Shown here piece by piece: positions 1-7,192 of a stretch of 31,900 bases of DNA; positions within the stretch are counted from its first letter, which is position 1; each line of letters opens with the position of its first letter. The stretch covers positions 1 to 31,900 of the forward strand of contig URHQ01000014.1 in assembly GCA_900547655.1 (NCBI GenBank), given 5' to 3'. The notes below the pieces were generated by a model. It had not been told where the DNA came from. It did no database searches and saw nothing but the letters and a program-made list of their open reading frames with translations. The position numbers and the translations under genes are program-made. The DNA is from an uncultured Collinsella sp. GTDB taxonomy: Bacteria > Actinomycetota > Coriobacteriia > Coriobacteriales > Coriobacteriaceae.

Positions 1-22
1 GTCAGATGTGTATAAGAGACAG
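1..22. other. Nextera sequencing adapter left on the contig end
   Basis: The first 22 bases end in the 19-base Nextera mosaic-end sequence (AGATGTGTATAAGAGACAG), preceded by GTC as in the read-1 adapter. This is library-preparation sequence, not genome. It creates the false C-terminal residues LSLIHI on the leftmost minus-strand gene and a false MYKRQ start on the opposite strand. Genomic sequence begins at 23. Confidence 0.97.
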
Positions 23-781
23 GATGGGGGCGATGGCGCGGATGCAGGCGTCGGCAGCGGTGAAAGTGGTGCTGTCGTCGCTGACGATAAAGATGATCTT
101 TCCTTTGATGCCAAAGTCGCCGATTTCGCTAAAGAGCACGTAGGGCTCTTTGTCAAAGCCCGAGATGGGCGAGACGGCCGTTTTGGTTGCGCTCGTGAGC
201 TCGTCCGCCAGTGCGTCAAGGGAAGCCCACTTAGACGTGTCCTTTACGGCAACGGGCACGGCCACGCGTCCAAAGGGCATCAAATGCACGAGCGTGTTCT
301 TGGAGATGTTGGAGTTGGGCACAATGATGGTCTGTCCACAGGCATCCTCAATCGTTGTATGGCGCCAAGTGATGTCTTGGACCACGCCCGACACACCGCC
401 GACCTCGATATTGTCGCCGGGCTTGATGATGCCCATAAAGGTCACTTGCATGCCGCCGATAAGGTTTGAGAGCGTGTCCTGGAAACCCAGGGAGATGGCG
501 ATGCCGCCGACGCCAAGAGCGGCGACGAGGGCGTTTGCGTTAATGCCAAAACAGTTGTCGAGGATAAAGCTGCCGCCGATCATCCAGATGACGGCGCGCG
601 CGATGTTGATGAAGATACTCGATGCCGGTAGCGGGTTATCGTCTCGGTTAAGCAGATGGTTCAGGGTCTTGGATACGACCTTGGCGGCGACGGCGGTGCC
701 TATCGCCAAGATGACGGCCCAGATGATGTTGTGGACCCATCGTTGTGCAAAGAAATGAAGAATTGGCTCAAACAATTCCAT
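23..781 (-). CDS. MscS-family mechanosensitive channel (partial, 3' end missing)
   Basis: Small-conductance mechanosensitive ion channel family protein of the cytoplasmic membrane, expected to release ions and small solutes under osmotic downshock. The 253 genuine residues show hydrophobic membrane segments at about 15-35 and 60-80. A Gly/Ala-rich pore-lining stretch follows (ALVAALGVGGIAISLGFQ, about 85-105), then the MscS beta domain with the PGDNIEVGGVSGVVQDITWR segment and the IIVPNSNI motif typical of the family. The ATG is preceded by AGGAGG at 791-796 with 9 nt spacing. The gene runs off the contig: the reading frame continues into the adapter, so the real C-terminus is unknown. Most of the core fold is present, and only part of the C-terminal alpha/beta domain is likely missing. 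The family call is secure; the exact paralogue is not. Confidence 0.93.
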
Positions 782-825
782 GTAGGGAAACCTCCTAATG
801 ATCGTCCAACCATGATACCCACCAA

Positions 826-857
826 GAAGCCCGTCCGATCAAATTCGGACGGGCTTC
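826..857 (-). terminator. Terminator-like hairpin after the 5'-nucleotidase gene
   Basis: A perfect 13-bp inverted repeat (826-838 with 845-857, arm GAAGCCCGTCCGA) has a 6-nt loop. It lies between the nucleotidase stop and the start of the channel gene, both on the minus strand. The U-tract on the minus strand is weak (TTCTTGG), so termination may be partial. Confidence 0.65.
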
Positions 858-909
858 TGTGCTCGATATAAGGTTTACGCGGCGGGGCTGCAAGGCCCGG
901 CGGTGTAGC

Positions 910-2934
910 TTAGCGTCGACGCTTCCAGATAATGCCGAGGATGATGACGATGATGCCGCCGATAAGGCACGCGCCAACTACTGCCAGCGTGCGGTCTCCC
1001 GTTGCGGCGAGCTTACCGGTCGTCTTCTTGGTGATGACCTTCGTGGCCGTCGTGTCCGTCTTAGGCGAGGGCTTAGACGTCGGGGCCGGTGTGGGCGTGG
1101 GGTCCACGGCAGCGGAGCCAAAGCTGATGGTGCCCGCGAGCGAGGCCATCTTACTCTCCCAGCTGTTCTGCCCGATCAACGCCCTTAGCGCTGACTCGCA
1201 GGTACCCCACTCGGTGTGCTTGGTGGCGTTTGCGAAGGTGGGGAAGTCGGTCGTGTTGGTGATGATGTAGTTGTTGGTGGCGACGGTATAGGTCTTGGCG
1301 GGGTCGAGCGTGCTGCCGTCTTTGGTGAGTGTGGCACTCACAATGCGCTTGCCTTCGGGCTGCGTCCAATCAATCGTCACGTTGATGCCGCCAAAGGAGA
1401 GAACGCTGCCAGAGTCATCGCGCCACTTGTACTTGTCTTGCGCCTCCTGCTCGGTGTGACCGGCCGCCACATAAGCCTGCTGAAGCTCGTAGCTGTCGTT
1501 GCAATCGTCGCTGATTTGTAGCGAGTGCTCGAGCGCTGCGAGGAAGTCCGCGCCGGTCATGGTCCAGGTCTCCACGGTGTTGCCGTAGGGCGAGATGGCG
1601 ATGACGTTGCCGGCGGTCACATCGCCCGCTGCGATGCCGCCACGGATACCACCCGCGTTCTCGATAGCGAGGTCTGCGCTCGTCAGGTCAAGATAGGAGC
1701 CGCAGATCACGTGGCCGATGGTCTGGGCCTTGGTGGTGTCGCCCGGGTTGCTGGGGCGGAAATCGGTGGTGCGCACCATTTCCCAGCCATGCGTGCCTGC
1801 GGCGTCCTCGCCGTAGAAATAGTTGGCGGTGGATGTGCCGAGCACCTTGTTCGATTCGTTTTCAAAGGCCTCGTCGAGCGGCTTGATCTTGTTGCGGACG
1901 GCTTCAAGGCGGCTTTGGTAGTCGGAGCCCTTGTCGGGGTCTGCCAAAAGGTCGTTGACGTTCTTGGCGGTGTAGAGCTTCTCGTCACTGCCGTCTGCAG
2001 GGACCGTGACCGTGTCATCGTCGGTCGTCTCGGTGCCATTCGTGTCGTATTTGTACGGAATGGAAAGCAGTCCCACCTCGGCAAAGGCGCTGCCCGCCTC
2101 GACAACGTGGATTGTCTTGCCGTCGGCTCCCGTCACCTTCTCGTTAAGGTTGATGTGCTCGTGGCCTGCGATAAGGGCATCGACGCCACGGAGCCGCGTG
2201 GCAAAGGTCTTTGCGTCGAGCGTATGCGCGATACACACAACAACATCGCAGCCCTCCTTGCGCAGCTGTTCTGCCTCGGCATTGATGGCGTTCGCGGCAC
2301 CCGAGAACGACGTACCTGCGACCAGGTCCGCGCGCAGCGAGGATCCCAGCGACTCATCCATGGCGCCCACGACGCCGACCTTGATTTTGTAGTCGAATGT
2401 GGAGTGATCTTCGCTATCCTCCCAGGTGCGATCGAGCGTCTTCGTGATGCTCGAGCTCCATACGCCGCTCGTAGACTTTGCGTTCGCGCAGAGCATGGCG
2501 AAGGGCGTGCCAGTGGTACTGTAGCCGGTCATGGTGCGGAGTTTGTCCGCGCCGTAGCTCCAGTCGTGGTTACCTGGCGTGGTCGCGTCGTAGCCGTCGG
2601 CATAGAAGGTGTCCATGAGCTCGGCGATGCTCTTGCCCTCGCTCATGGTGGCGAAGGACTGTCCGTGGAAGGTGTCGCCCGCATCGAGCAAAAGATCGGG
2701 GGCGTTGCCCTGGGCGCTATAGAGAACCGCCAGTCCGTCAAAGCCCACAGTGCCAGTGCCCTTGCTTTCGTTGTAGCTGTACTTGTAGCTGCCGTGGATG
2801 TCGTTGGTGTGCATGACGGTTACAGAGCCGTCAATAGCGGCGGGCAGGTTCCTCGCGAAAGCGAGGCTTGGGATGCCTGCGAGCGCGCCGGCAAACACCG
2901 CGGCGGCTAACGCAAGGCGGGGGAGTCTTTTCAT
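910..2934 (-). CDS. Secreted, wall-anchored 5'-nucleotidase / 2',3'-cyclic phosphodiesterase family protein
   Basis: Metallophosphoesterase of the UshA/YfkN family, expected to dephosphorylate extracellular nucleotides at the cell surface. The 674-residue protein has a signal peptide (about 1-27, ending AFA) and a calcineurin-like metal domain with HTNDIHG (D45, H47), LLLDAGDTFHGQ, TPGNHDW, VVCIAHT and AGHEH motifs. A 5'-nucleotidase C-terminal domain with AIENAGGIRGG and SPYGNTVETWTMTG follows. After a Pro/Thr/Lys-rich linker the protein ends in LAATG (642-646), a hydrophobic helix (about 649-670) and KRRR. That is a sortase sorting signal of the LAxTG kind, known for class E sortases of high-GC Gram-positives, so attachment to peptidoglycan is inferred. 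AAGGAA precedes the ATG. The substrate (nucleotide, cyclic nucleotide or other phosphoester) cannot be fixed from sequence. Confidence 0.93.
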   Translation of the reverse strand: MKRLPRLALAAAVFAGALAGIPSLAFARNLPAAIDGSVTVMHTNDIHGSYKYSYNESKGTGTVGFDGLAVLYSAQGNAPDLLLDAGDTFHGQSFATMSEGKSIAELMDTFYADGYDATTPGNHDWSYGADKLRTMTGYSTTGTPFAMLCANAKSTSGVWSSSITKTLDRTWEDSEDHSTFDYKIKVGVVGAMDESLGSSLRADLVAGTSFSGAANAINAEAEQLRKEGCDVVVCIAHTLDAKTFATRLRGVDALIAGHEHINLNEKVTGADGKTIHVVEAGSAFAEVGLLSIPYKYDTNGTETTDDDTVTVPADGSDEKLYTAKNVNDLLADPDKGSDYQSRLEAVRNKIKPLDEAFENESNKVLGTSTANYFYGEDAAGTHGWEMVRTTDFRPSNPGDTTKAQTIGHVICGSYLDLTSADLAIENAGGIRGGIAAGDVTAGNVIAISPYGNTVETWTMTGADFLAALEHSLQISDDCNDSYELQQAYVAAGHTEQEAQDKYKWRDDSGSVLSFGGINVTIDWTQPEGKRIVSATLTKDGSTLDPAKTYTVATNNYIITNTTDFPTFANATKHTEWGTCESALRALIGQNSWESKMASLAGTISFGSAAVDPTPTPAPTSKPSPKTDTTATKVITKKTTGKLAATGDRTLAVVGACLIGGIIVIILGIIWKRRR

Positions 2935-2998
2935 GGCAGTTTCCTTAGTCCTTAGCCAGAATGTCTGGTTGAATATCGGATTATCGACATAATATGCG

Positions 2999-3038
2999 AA
3001 AACCGCCGCAAGGGCGTCTGTCCCTTTGCGGCGGTTTT
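2999..3038 (-). terminator. Terminator of the ABC importer operon, possibly bidirectional
   Basis: The inverted repeat AAAACCGCCGCAAGGG (2999-3014) pairs with CCCTTTGCGGCGGTTTT (3022-3038) with one bulged base. The arms end in T4 or A4 runs, so it can act on either strand. It lies just beyond the ATPase stop codon and upstream of the nucleotidase gene, separating the two minus-strand units. Confidence 0.75.
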
Positions 3039-3061
3039 GACGTTTGCGCAGATAAAACCTA

Positions 3062-3087
3062 CCAAAATAAACCTGTCCCTTTTTGGC
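3062..3087 (-). repeat. 26-nt dispersed repeat, copy 1
   Basis: These 26 bases are identical to the reverse complement of 29882-29907. The unit is itself a short dyad: CCAAAA at one end, TTTTGG at the other, around AGGGACAGGTTTA. Here the flanks extend the dyad to AAAACC...GGTTTT (3054-3094), and it overlaps the stop codon of the ABC ATPase gene (3093-3095). No coding role is apparent. Confidence 0.85.
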
Positions 3088-3092
3088 AGGTT

Positions 3093-3887
3093 TTAGCTCA
3101 GCAGCATGCGGTCGTTGGCGAGCTCGCCGCCCGAGACCTCCTCGAACTTCTGCAGCAGGTCGGCTACGGTGAGCGACTTCTTCTCATTGCCCGCCACGTC
3201 GTAGATCACGTGGCCTTCGTGCATCATGATCAGACGGTTGCCCAGACGGATGGCGTCGTTCATGTTGTGCGTGACCATGAGCGTGGTCAGGTGGTTCTCG
3301 TCGACGATCTCCTCGGTCAGGTTGAGCACCTTCGATGCCGTTTTGGGGTCGAGGGCCGCGGTGTGCTCGTCGAGCAGCAGCAGGCGCGGCTTGGTGAGCG
3401 TGGCCATGAGCAGGGTGAGTGCCTGGCGCTGGCCGCCCGAGAGCAGACCGACCTTGGCGTTGAGGCGTGTGTCCAGGCCAAGGTCCAGGCGCTTGAGCAG
3501 CTCAACGTACTCGTCCTTCTCGGCCTTGGTGACGCCCCACGAAAGACCGCGACGCTGGCCGCGGCGCTTGGCGAGGGCCAGGTTCTCGGCAATCTGCATG
3601 TCGGCTGCGGTGCCGCGCATGGGGTCCTGGAACACACGGCCCAGGTACTTGGCGCGCTGCGACTCGCTCAGACGCGAGATATCGTTGCCGTCGAGCTCAA
3701 TAACGCCCGAATCGAGCGGATACACGCCGGCAATCATGTTGAGCAGCGTGGACTTGCCGGCGCCGTTGCCGCCGATCACGGTTACAAAGTCGCCGTCGTT
3801 AAGGGTGAGGTCGACGCCGGTGAGTGCGCGCTTCTCGGTGACGGTGCCCTTGTTAAAGGTCTTTTTGACGTGCGAGAGCTTAAGCAT
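3093..3887 (-). CDS. ABC transporter ATP-binding protein of a TrpXYZ-type importer
   Basis: Cytoplasmic ATPase that powers the neighbouring permease. The 264-residue protein has Walker A GGNGAGKST (39-47), a Q-loop in VFQDP, signature LSGGQ (149-153), Walker B LLLLDE (169-174) and an H-loop in THNM. I chose the start MLKLSHVKK at 3887, because residues further upstream are the permease C-terminus read in another frame. With this start the gene overlaps the permease stop by 8 nt, indicating translational coupling. It belongs to the group of ATPases paired with ABC_sub_bind lipoproteins, for which tryptophan, tyrosine or other small substrates have been proposed. The substrate is not determined by this sequence. 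Confidence 0.92.
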   Translation of the reverse strand: MLKLSHVKKTFNKGTVTEKRALTGVDLTLNDGDFVTVIGGNGAGKSTLLNMIAGVYPLDSGVIELDGNDISRLSESQRAKYLGRVFQDPMRGTAADMQIAENLALAKRRGQRRGLSWGVTKAEKDEYVELLKRLDLGLDTRLNAKVGLLSGGQRQALTLLMATLTKPRLLLLDEHTAALDPKTASKVLNLTEEIVDENHLTTLMVTHNMNDAIRLGNRLIMMHEGHVIYDVAGNEKKSLTVADLLQKFEEVSGGELANDRMLLS

Positions 3888-4803
3888 CTGCCTCATCCCC
3901 CTTCGTGTAGGAGCTGCGGAGCTTATAGCGCTCCCAAACCACGGGCACGCACAGGGCCACGGCAACGATCACGGCGGAGAGCAGCTTCATGTCGTTGGCG
4001 TCCATGCCCAGCTGCAGCACGATGGCGCGAATGAGGAAGTACACCACGGAGCCAAAGACGGCAGAGGCAAGACGGACGCTAAACTGCGTCAGACCGCCGG
4101 GCAGCAGGCGGCCGAGCACCTCGCCGATAACAATGGCGGCAAGACCGATAACGATGGCGCCGGTGCCCATGCCAATGTCAGCGTACTTCTGGCTCTGGCA
4201 GATGAGCGCACCCGAAAGGCCGATAAGGGCGTTGGAGAGCACGAGGGCGATCATCTTGGTGGAGTTGGTGTTGACGCCCAAGGCGCGGATCATGTACTCG
4301 TTGTTGCCGGTGGCACGCAGTGCCGAGCCGATCTCGGTGCCGAAGAACCAGTACAGGATGGCGACGATGGCCACGGCGAGCAGGATGCCCAAGATGATGG
4401 CAACGGTGGACTGCGGCAGACCGGTCATATTGCTGACGGCCGAGAACACGGTGCCCTTGGCAAGAATGGGCGTATTGGACTTGCCCATGATGCGCAGGTT
4501 GATGGACCACAGGCTGATCTGGGTGAGGATTCCGGCGAGGATCGCGGGAATCTCGAAGACGGTGGTCAGAATGCCCGTGACGGCGCCCGCGATGGCGCCG
4601 GCGCACATGCCGGCCAGCACGGCGAGCAGCGGGTCGACGTTGTTATTGACGATGAGCACAGCGCAGACGCAGCCGCCGAGGGCAAAGCTGCCGTCGCAGG
4701 TCATATCGGGAATGTCGAGCAGGCGGAACGTGATAAACACGCCAAGCACCATAATGCCCCAGAGGACGCCCTGCGAAACGGCGCCCTGCAATGCAATGAG
4801 CAT
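3880..4803 (-). CDS. ABC transporter permease of a TrpXYZ-type importer
   Basis: Integral membrane permease of the branched-chain amino acid/sugar permease superfamily (BPD_transp_2 type). The 307 residues are hydrophobic throughout, with about eight to nine membrane helices and the family-like segment GTEIGSALRATGNNEYMIRALGVN, which resembles the cytoplasmic coupling loop. GLRATG-like and G/A-rich helices match TrpY-type permeases. The ATG at 4803 follows AGGAGG. The gene is second in the order lipoprotein - permease - ATPase, all on the minus strand. The 204-nt gap to the lipoprotein gene holds two hairpins, while the gene overlaps the ATPase gene by 8 nt. Substrate unknown; amino acid uptake is the family expectation. 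Confidence 0.9.
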   Translation of the reverse strand: MLIALQGAVSQGVLWGIMVLGVFITFRLLDIPDMTCDGSFALGGCVCAVLIVNNNVDPLLAVLAGMCAGAIAGAVTGILTTVFEIPAILAGILTQISLWSINLRIMGKSNTPILAKGTVFSAVSNMTGLPQSTVAIILGILLAVAIVAILYWFFGTEIGSALRATGNNEYMIRALGVNTNSTKMIALVLSNALIGLSGALICQSQKYADIGMGTGAIVIGLAAIVIGEVLGRLLPGGLTQFSVRLASAVFGSVVYFLIRAIVLQLGMDANDMKLLSAVIVAVALCVPVVWERYKLRSSYTKGDEADA

Positions 4804-4878
4804 GCTTCATACCTCCTAGGATAAGGTGGACACGTGATTCACCATAATAGCGGTAACAATGCATAGAAGAGCTACGGA

Positions 4879-4936
4879 CGGATGTTTTGTCTCATCCGTA
4901 ACAAGCAGGGCGAACGCCGGTCTTTGGCGTTCGCCC
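4879..4936 (-). other. Two hairpins between the ABC lipoprotein and permease genes
   Basis: An 11-bp perfect stem (4908-4918 with 4926-4936, arm GGGCGAACGCC) lies beside a 6-7-bp stem (4879-4884 with 4893-4898). Neither is followed by a U-tract on the minus strand. This fits an mRNA-stabilising or partial read-through element rather than a strong terminator. Such a hairpin would raise lipoprotein output over membrane components, as is known in other importer operons. Confidence 0.6.
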
Positions 4937-5007
4937 CTATGGCTCAGATATTGAATAACACGGCAACGGTGCGAGCATGGGCCCTAGGCGCATCGCCGCG
5001 CATGTCG

Positions 5008-5988
5008 CTACTCGTCCAGAGCGGAAAGGTCGATGCCCAGGGCCTCGGCCATTTCGTCGTTCTTGACGACGACCAGGTCCTTGCTCGAGAGGTGCTTGAT
5101 CGGCATGTCTTCGGGCTTGGCCTCGCCCTTCAAAATCTTAACGGCCATCTCGCCCGCGGCGTAGCCCAGGTCCTCATAGTTGATGGAGAGGGTGAACAGG
5201 CCGCCGGCCATGCACATGCCCTCCTCGCCGGTCACGAAGGGAAGCTTGTTTTCCTTGCAGATCTGGCCGACCTGCGAGGCGCCCGCGGCGATGGTGTTGT
5301 CGGTGGGGGAGTACAGCGCATCGACCTTGCCCACGGCAGACTCGACGACGGACTGAATCTCGTTGGAGCTCGAGACGGTGAAATCGGTGTACTCCAGGCC
5401 CAGCTTGTCGAGCTCTTTCTTGGCGGCCTTGATCTGGACGTCGGAGTTGGACTCGGCGGTGCAGTAGAGCAGGCCGACCTTTTTAACGTCGGGCAGGACC
5501 TTCTGCATCATCTCGAGCTGCTCGGCGACCGGGGTGAGGTCGGAAGCGCCCGTGACGTTGGTGCCCGGCTTGTCGTTGTCCTGGACCAGGCCGGAGGCGG
5601 CGTAGTCGGTGATGGCGCAGCCCACGATGGGGATATCGGCCGTGGCACCGGCGGCAGCCTGCGCGGCGGGCGTGGCGATGGCATAAATCAGGTTGACGTT
5701 GTCGCCCACAAACTTGTCGGCAATGGACTTACACGTGGACTGGTCGTTCTGGGCGTTCTTCTGGTCGATCTTGACCTTAAGGCCGCTCTCCTTGATGGCC
5801 TTGACAAAGCCGTCGTTGGCGGCATCGAGTGCGGAGTGCTCAGTGAGCTGCAGAACGCCGATGGTGTAGTCGGAACCGGCGGCAGCAGAGCCGGAACCAG
5901 AGTTGCCGCCGCATCCGGCGAGCGGGGCGAGCGCGAGCAGACCAGCGGAGACCAGAAGGCTCCTGCGGCTGATGGTGATGTCCTTCAT
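5008..5988 (-). CDS. ABC transporter substrate-binding lipoprotein (ABC_sub_bind / TrpX-like)
   Basis: Extracytoplasmic solute-binding lipoprotein that delivers substrate to the permease encoded downstream. The 326-residue protein starts with MKDITISRRSLLVSAG and a lipobox LAGC with Cys26 as the lipidation site, followed by a Gly/Ser-rich linker. The body has the type-I periplasmic binding fold signatures of the ABC_sub_bind family: YTIGVLQLTEHSALD, FVGDNVNLIYAIATPAAQAA, VKKVGLLYCTAESNSDVQ and DALYSPTDNTIAAG. I chose the ATG at 5988, preceded by GGGGGT; the longer open frame up to 6036 has no ribosome site. First gene of the three-gene operon. Ligand not resolved; aromatic amino acids are known for some members. 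Confidence 0.92.
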   Translation of the reverse strand: MKDITISRRSLLVSAGLLALAPLAGCGGNSGSGSAAAGSDYTIGVLQLTEHSALDAANDGFVKAIKESGLKVKIDQKNAQNDQSTCKSIADKFVGDNVNLIYAIATPAAQAAAGATADIPIVGCAITDYAASGLVQDNDKPGTNVTGASDLTPVAEQLEMMQKVLPDVKKVGLLYCTAESNSDVQIKAAKKELDKLGLEYTDFTVSSSNEIQSVVESAVGKVDALYSPTDNTIAAGASQVGQICKENKLPFVTGEEGMCMAGGLFTLSINYEDLGYAAGEMAVKILKGEAKPEDMPIKHLSSKDLVVVKNDEMAEALGIDLSALDE

Positions 5989-6020
5989 ATCATTACCCCC
6001 AGTATAAAAATGGCTGGAAA

Positions 6021-6046
6021 CACTGCACTGGGACAAAGTGCAAGTG
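6021..6046 (-). promoter_or_regulatory. Dyad in the 5' leader of the ABC importer operon
   Basis: CACTGCACT (6021-6029) pairs with AGTGCAAGTG (6037-6046) with one bulge and a 7-nt loop. It lies between the predicted promoter and the lipoprotein start. It could be an operator or an RNA hairpin; the sequence alone does not decide. Confidence 0.35.
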
Positions 6047-6051
6047 GAACT

Positions 6052-6079
6052 ATAGTAGCGCTGATGTCCATTTTTACAA
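6052..6079 (-). promoter_or_regulatory. Predicted housekeeping promoter of the ABC importer operon
   Basis: On the minus strand, TTGTAA (complement of 6074-6079) and TACTAT (complement of 6052-6057) are separated by 16 nt. They lie 64-91 nt upstream of the lipoprotein ATG, a good match to the -35 and -10 consensus. Confidence 0.5.
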
Positions 6080-6148
6080 CAGCCTGGCGGGTTTTTTAAT
6101 ACAGAATCGGATGGGCGGTACGGGTAGTCGAATGGGCGGCGGAGGGTC

Positions 6149-6934
6149 TTATGCGGCGGAGGATGCGTCGTCCTCGTCTAGGGCGGCGAAGAGCTTCTTG
6201 CCGTCGAGCAGGCGCGTGCTGACGTTTCTCATGCGGCCAATCTCGACGGTGCGCAGCGTATCGTCGGTGCCTCGGGCGTCGTAGACCGTTCCCAGCAAAT
6301 ACGAGATGCCATCGCGCTGCCTGATGGCAAAGGGACGGAGTGTCATCCGTGCTGCTTCGGTTTCGCCACGCGTCGTGACGCTCGAAATATCAAAACTCAC
6401 CGTGGTTCCGTGGTCGATGGCCTGCTCGACGAGCTCGCACGTGTCGATGCGCTTGATGGGCGTGCGTGTTGCCTTGGTGGCCTTGCTGCCTGCGCTTGGA
6501 GCGGGTTCGGGTGTATCGAGGTAGCCGCGAACGTCGGCACTTGCCATGGCAACTAAGTGCTGCGCCATGCTCTTGCGGATTGCGATAGGCGTGGAGCGGT
6601 TGCGCATGACCATACCGTGGAGCCGGATGATCTCTTCATCGGTGAGCGGGCGGGTAAGAAGTTTGTAACCCACGCCGCGTTTGTACTCAATTTCGTATCC
6701 GGCATGGCGAAGCGCGGAGATGGCGGTGTAGATGCTGCGCCGCGCCGCCGAGATGGGCATGCGGGCGGGGTCGTCGGGATGGGCGAGGCGCCGGATCAGC
6801 TCATCGGAAAGCATGGCCTTGTCTTCGCCGGTGTTTTCGCTCAAGAGCTGCAGGATGCGAACGGCGCGATAGGCTGCCATCGAGGCGGCGCCTCTAGTCG
6901 TGGTGTCGTAGGTTTCAACAGCGGCTTCGGTCAT
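6149..6934 (-). CDS. WYL-domain-type transcriptional regulator
   Basis: Probable DNA-binding regulator of 261 residues. The N-terminal part (about 15-100) resembles the helix-turn-helix of the YafY/PafC group: YRAVRILQLLSE, then RRSIYTAISALRHAGYEIEY and KRGVGYKLL. The C-terminal part (about 150-255) has a WYL-like core: VSFDISSV, RPFAIRQRDGISYLLGTVYD and RTVEIGRMRNV. The middle has a Ser/Thr/Lys-rich linker. I prefer the ATG at 6934, about 8 nt after AAGGAC; the GTG at 6943 is too close to that site. The WYL triad itself is not exact (ISYLLG), which is common in divergent members. It is monocistronic, and its ligand and targets are unknown. Confidence 0.8.
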   Translation of the reverse strand: MTEAAVETYDTTTRGAASMAAYRAVRILQLLSENTGEDKAMLSDELIRRLAHPDDPARMPISAARRSIYTAISALRHAGYEIEYKRGVGYKLLTRPLTDEEIIRLHGMVMRNRSTPIAIRKSMAQHLVAMASADVRGYLDTPEPAPSAGSKATKATRTPIKRIDTCELVEQAIDHGTTVSFDISSVTTRGETEAARMTLRPFAIRQRDGISYLLGTVYDARGTDDTLRTVEIGRMRNVSTRLLDGKKLFAALDEDDASSAA

Positions 6935-7045
6935 CGTGCCCACGTCCTTTCCGTTTTGGGTGGCGACGGTATGGAGCCTAGGACGCGGGGCTTTCCCAGG
7001 GGCGCAGGGCGCTCTGGGCGGTCGGTAGTCGTCGGCAAACGGCGG

Positions 7046-7114
7046 GTTGAGTTTTCAACAGCCCTGCTCAACTGACCAAAAACTTGCCAAAAGCTTGACG
7101 GATGCTGTTGAAAA
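7046..7114. promoter_or_regulatory. Nested dyads upstream of the WYL regulator
   Basis: GTTGAG (7046-7051) faces CTCAAC (7067-7072), and TTTTCAACAGC (7052-7062) is repeated in inverse as GCTGTTGAAAA (7104-7114). They lie between the asnS terminator and the regulator gene, 112-180 nt before its start. They may be an autoregulatory operator, but a chance match is possible. Confidence 0.3.
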
Positions 7115-7146
7115 AAGCGTCTCTCGACCGATGTCGAGAGACGCTT
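7115..7146 (-). terminator. Rho-independent terminator of asnS
   Basis: A perfect 13-bp stem (7115-7127 with 7134-7146, arm AAGCGTCTCTCGA) has a 6-nt loop and is followed on the minus strand by T6. It sits 47 nt beyond the asnS stop. Confidence 0.92.
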
Positions 7147-7192
7147 GTGCGATGAGCGTTGGCGTGTGGCGACGCGAGCTAGCGTCCGACGA

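Noticed and set aside
1525..2910. A 461-codon open frame on the plus strand
   Set aside because: Antisense to the 5'-nucleotidase, which has a signal peptide, metal motifs and a sorting signal; shadow frame.
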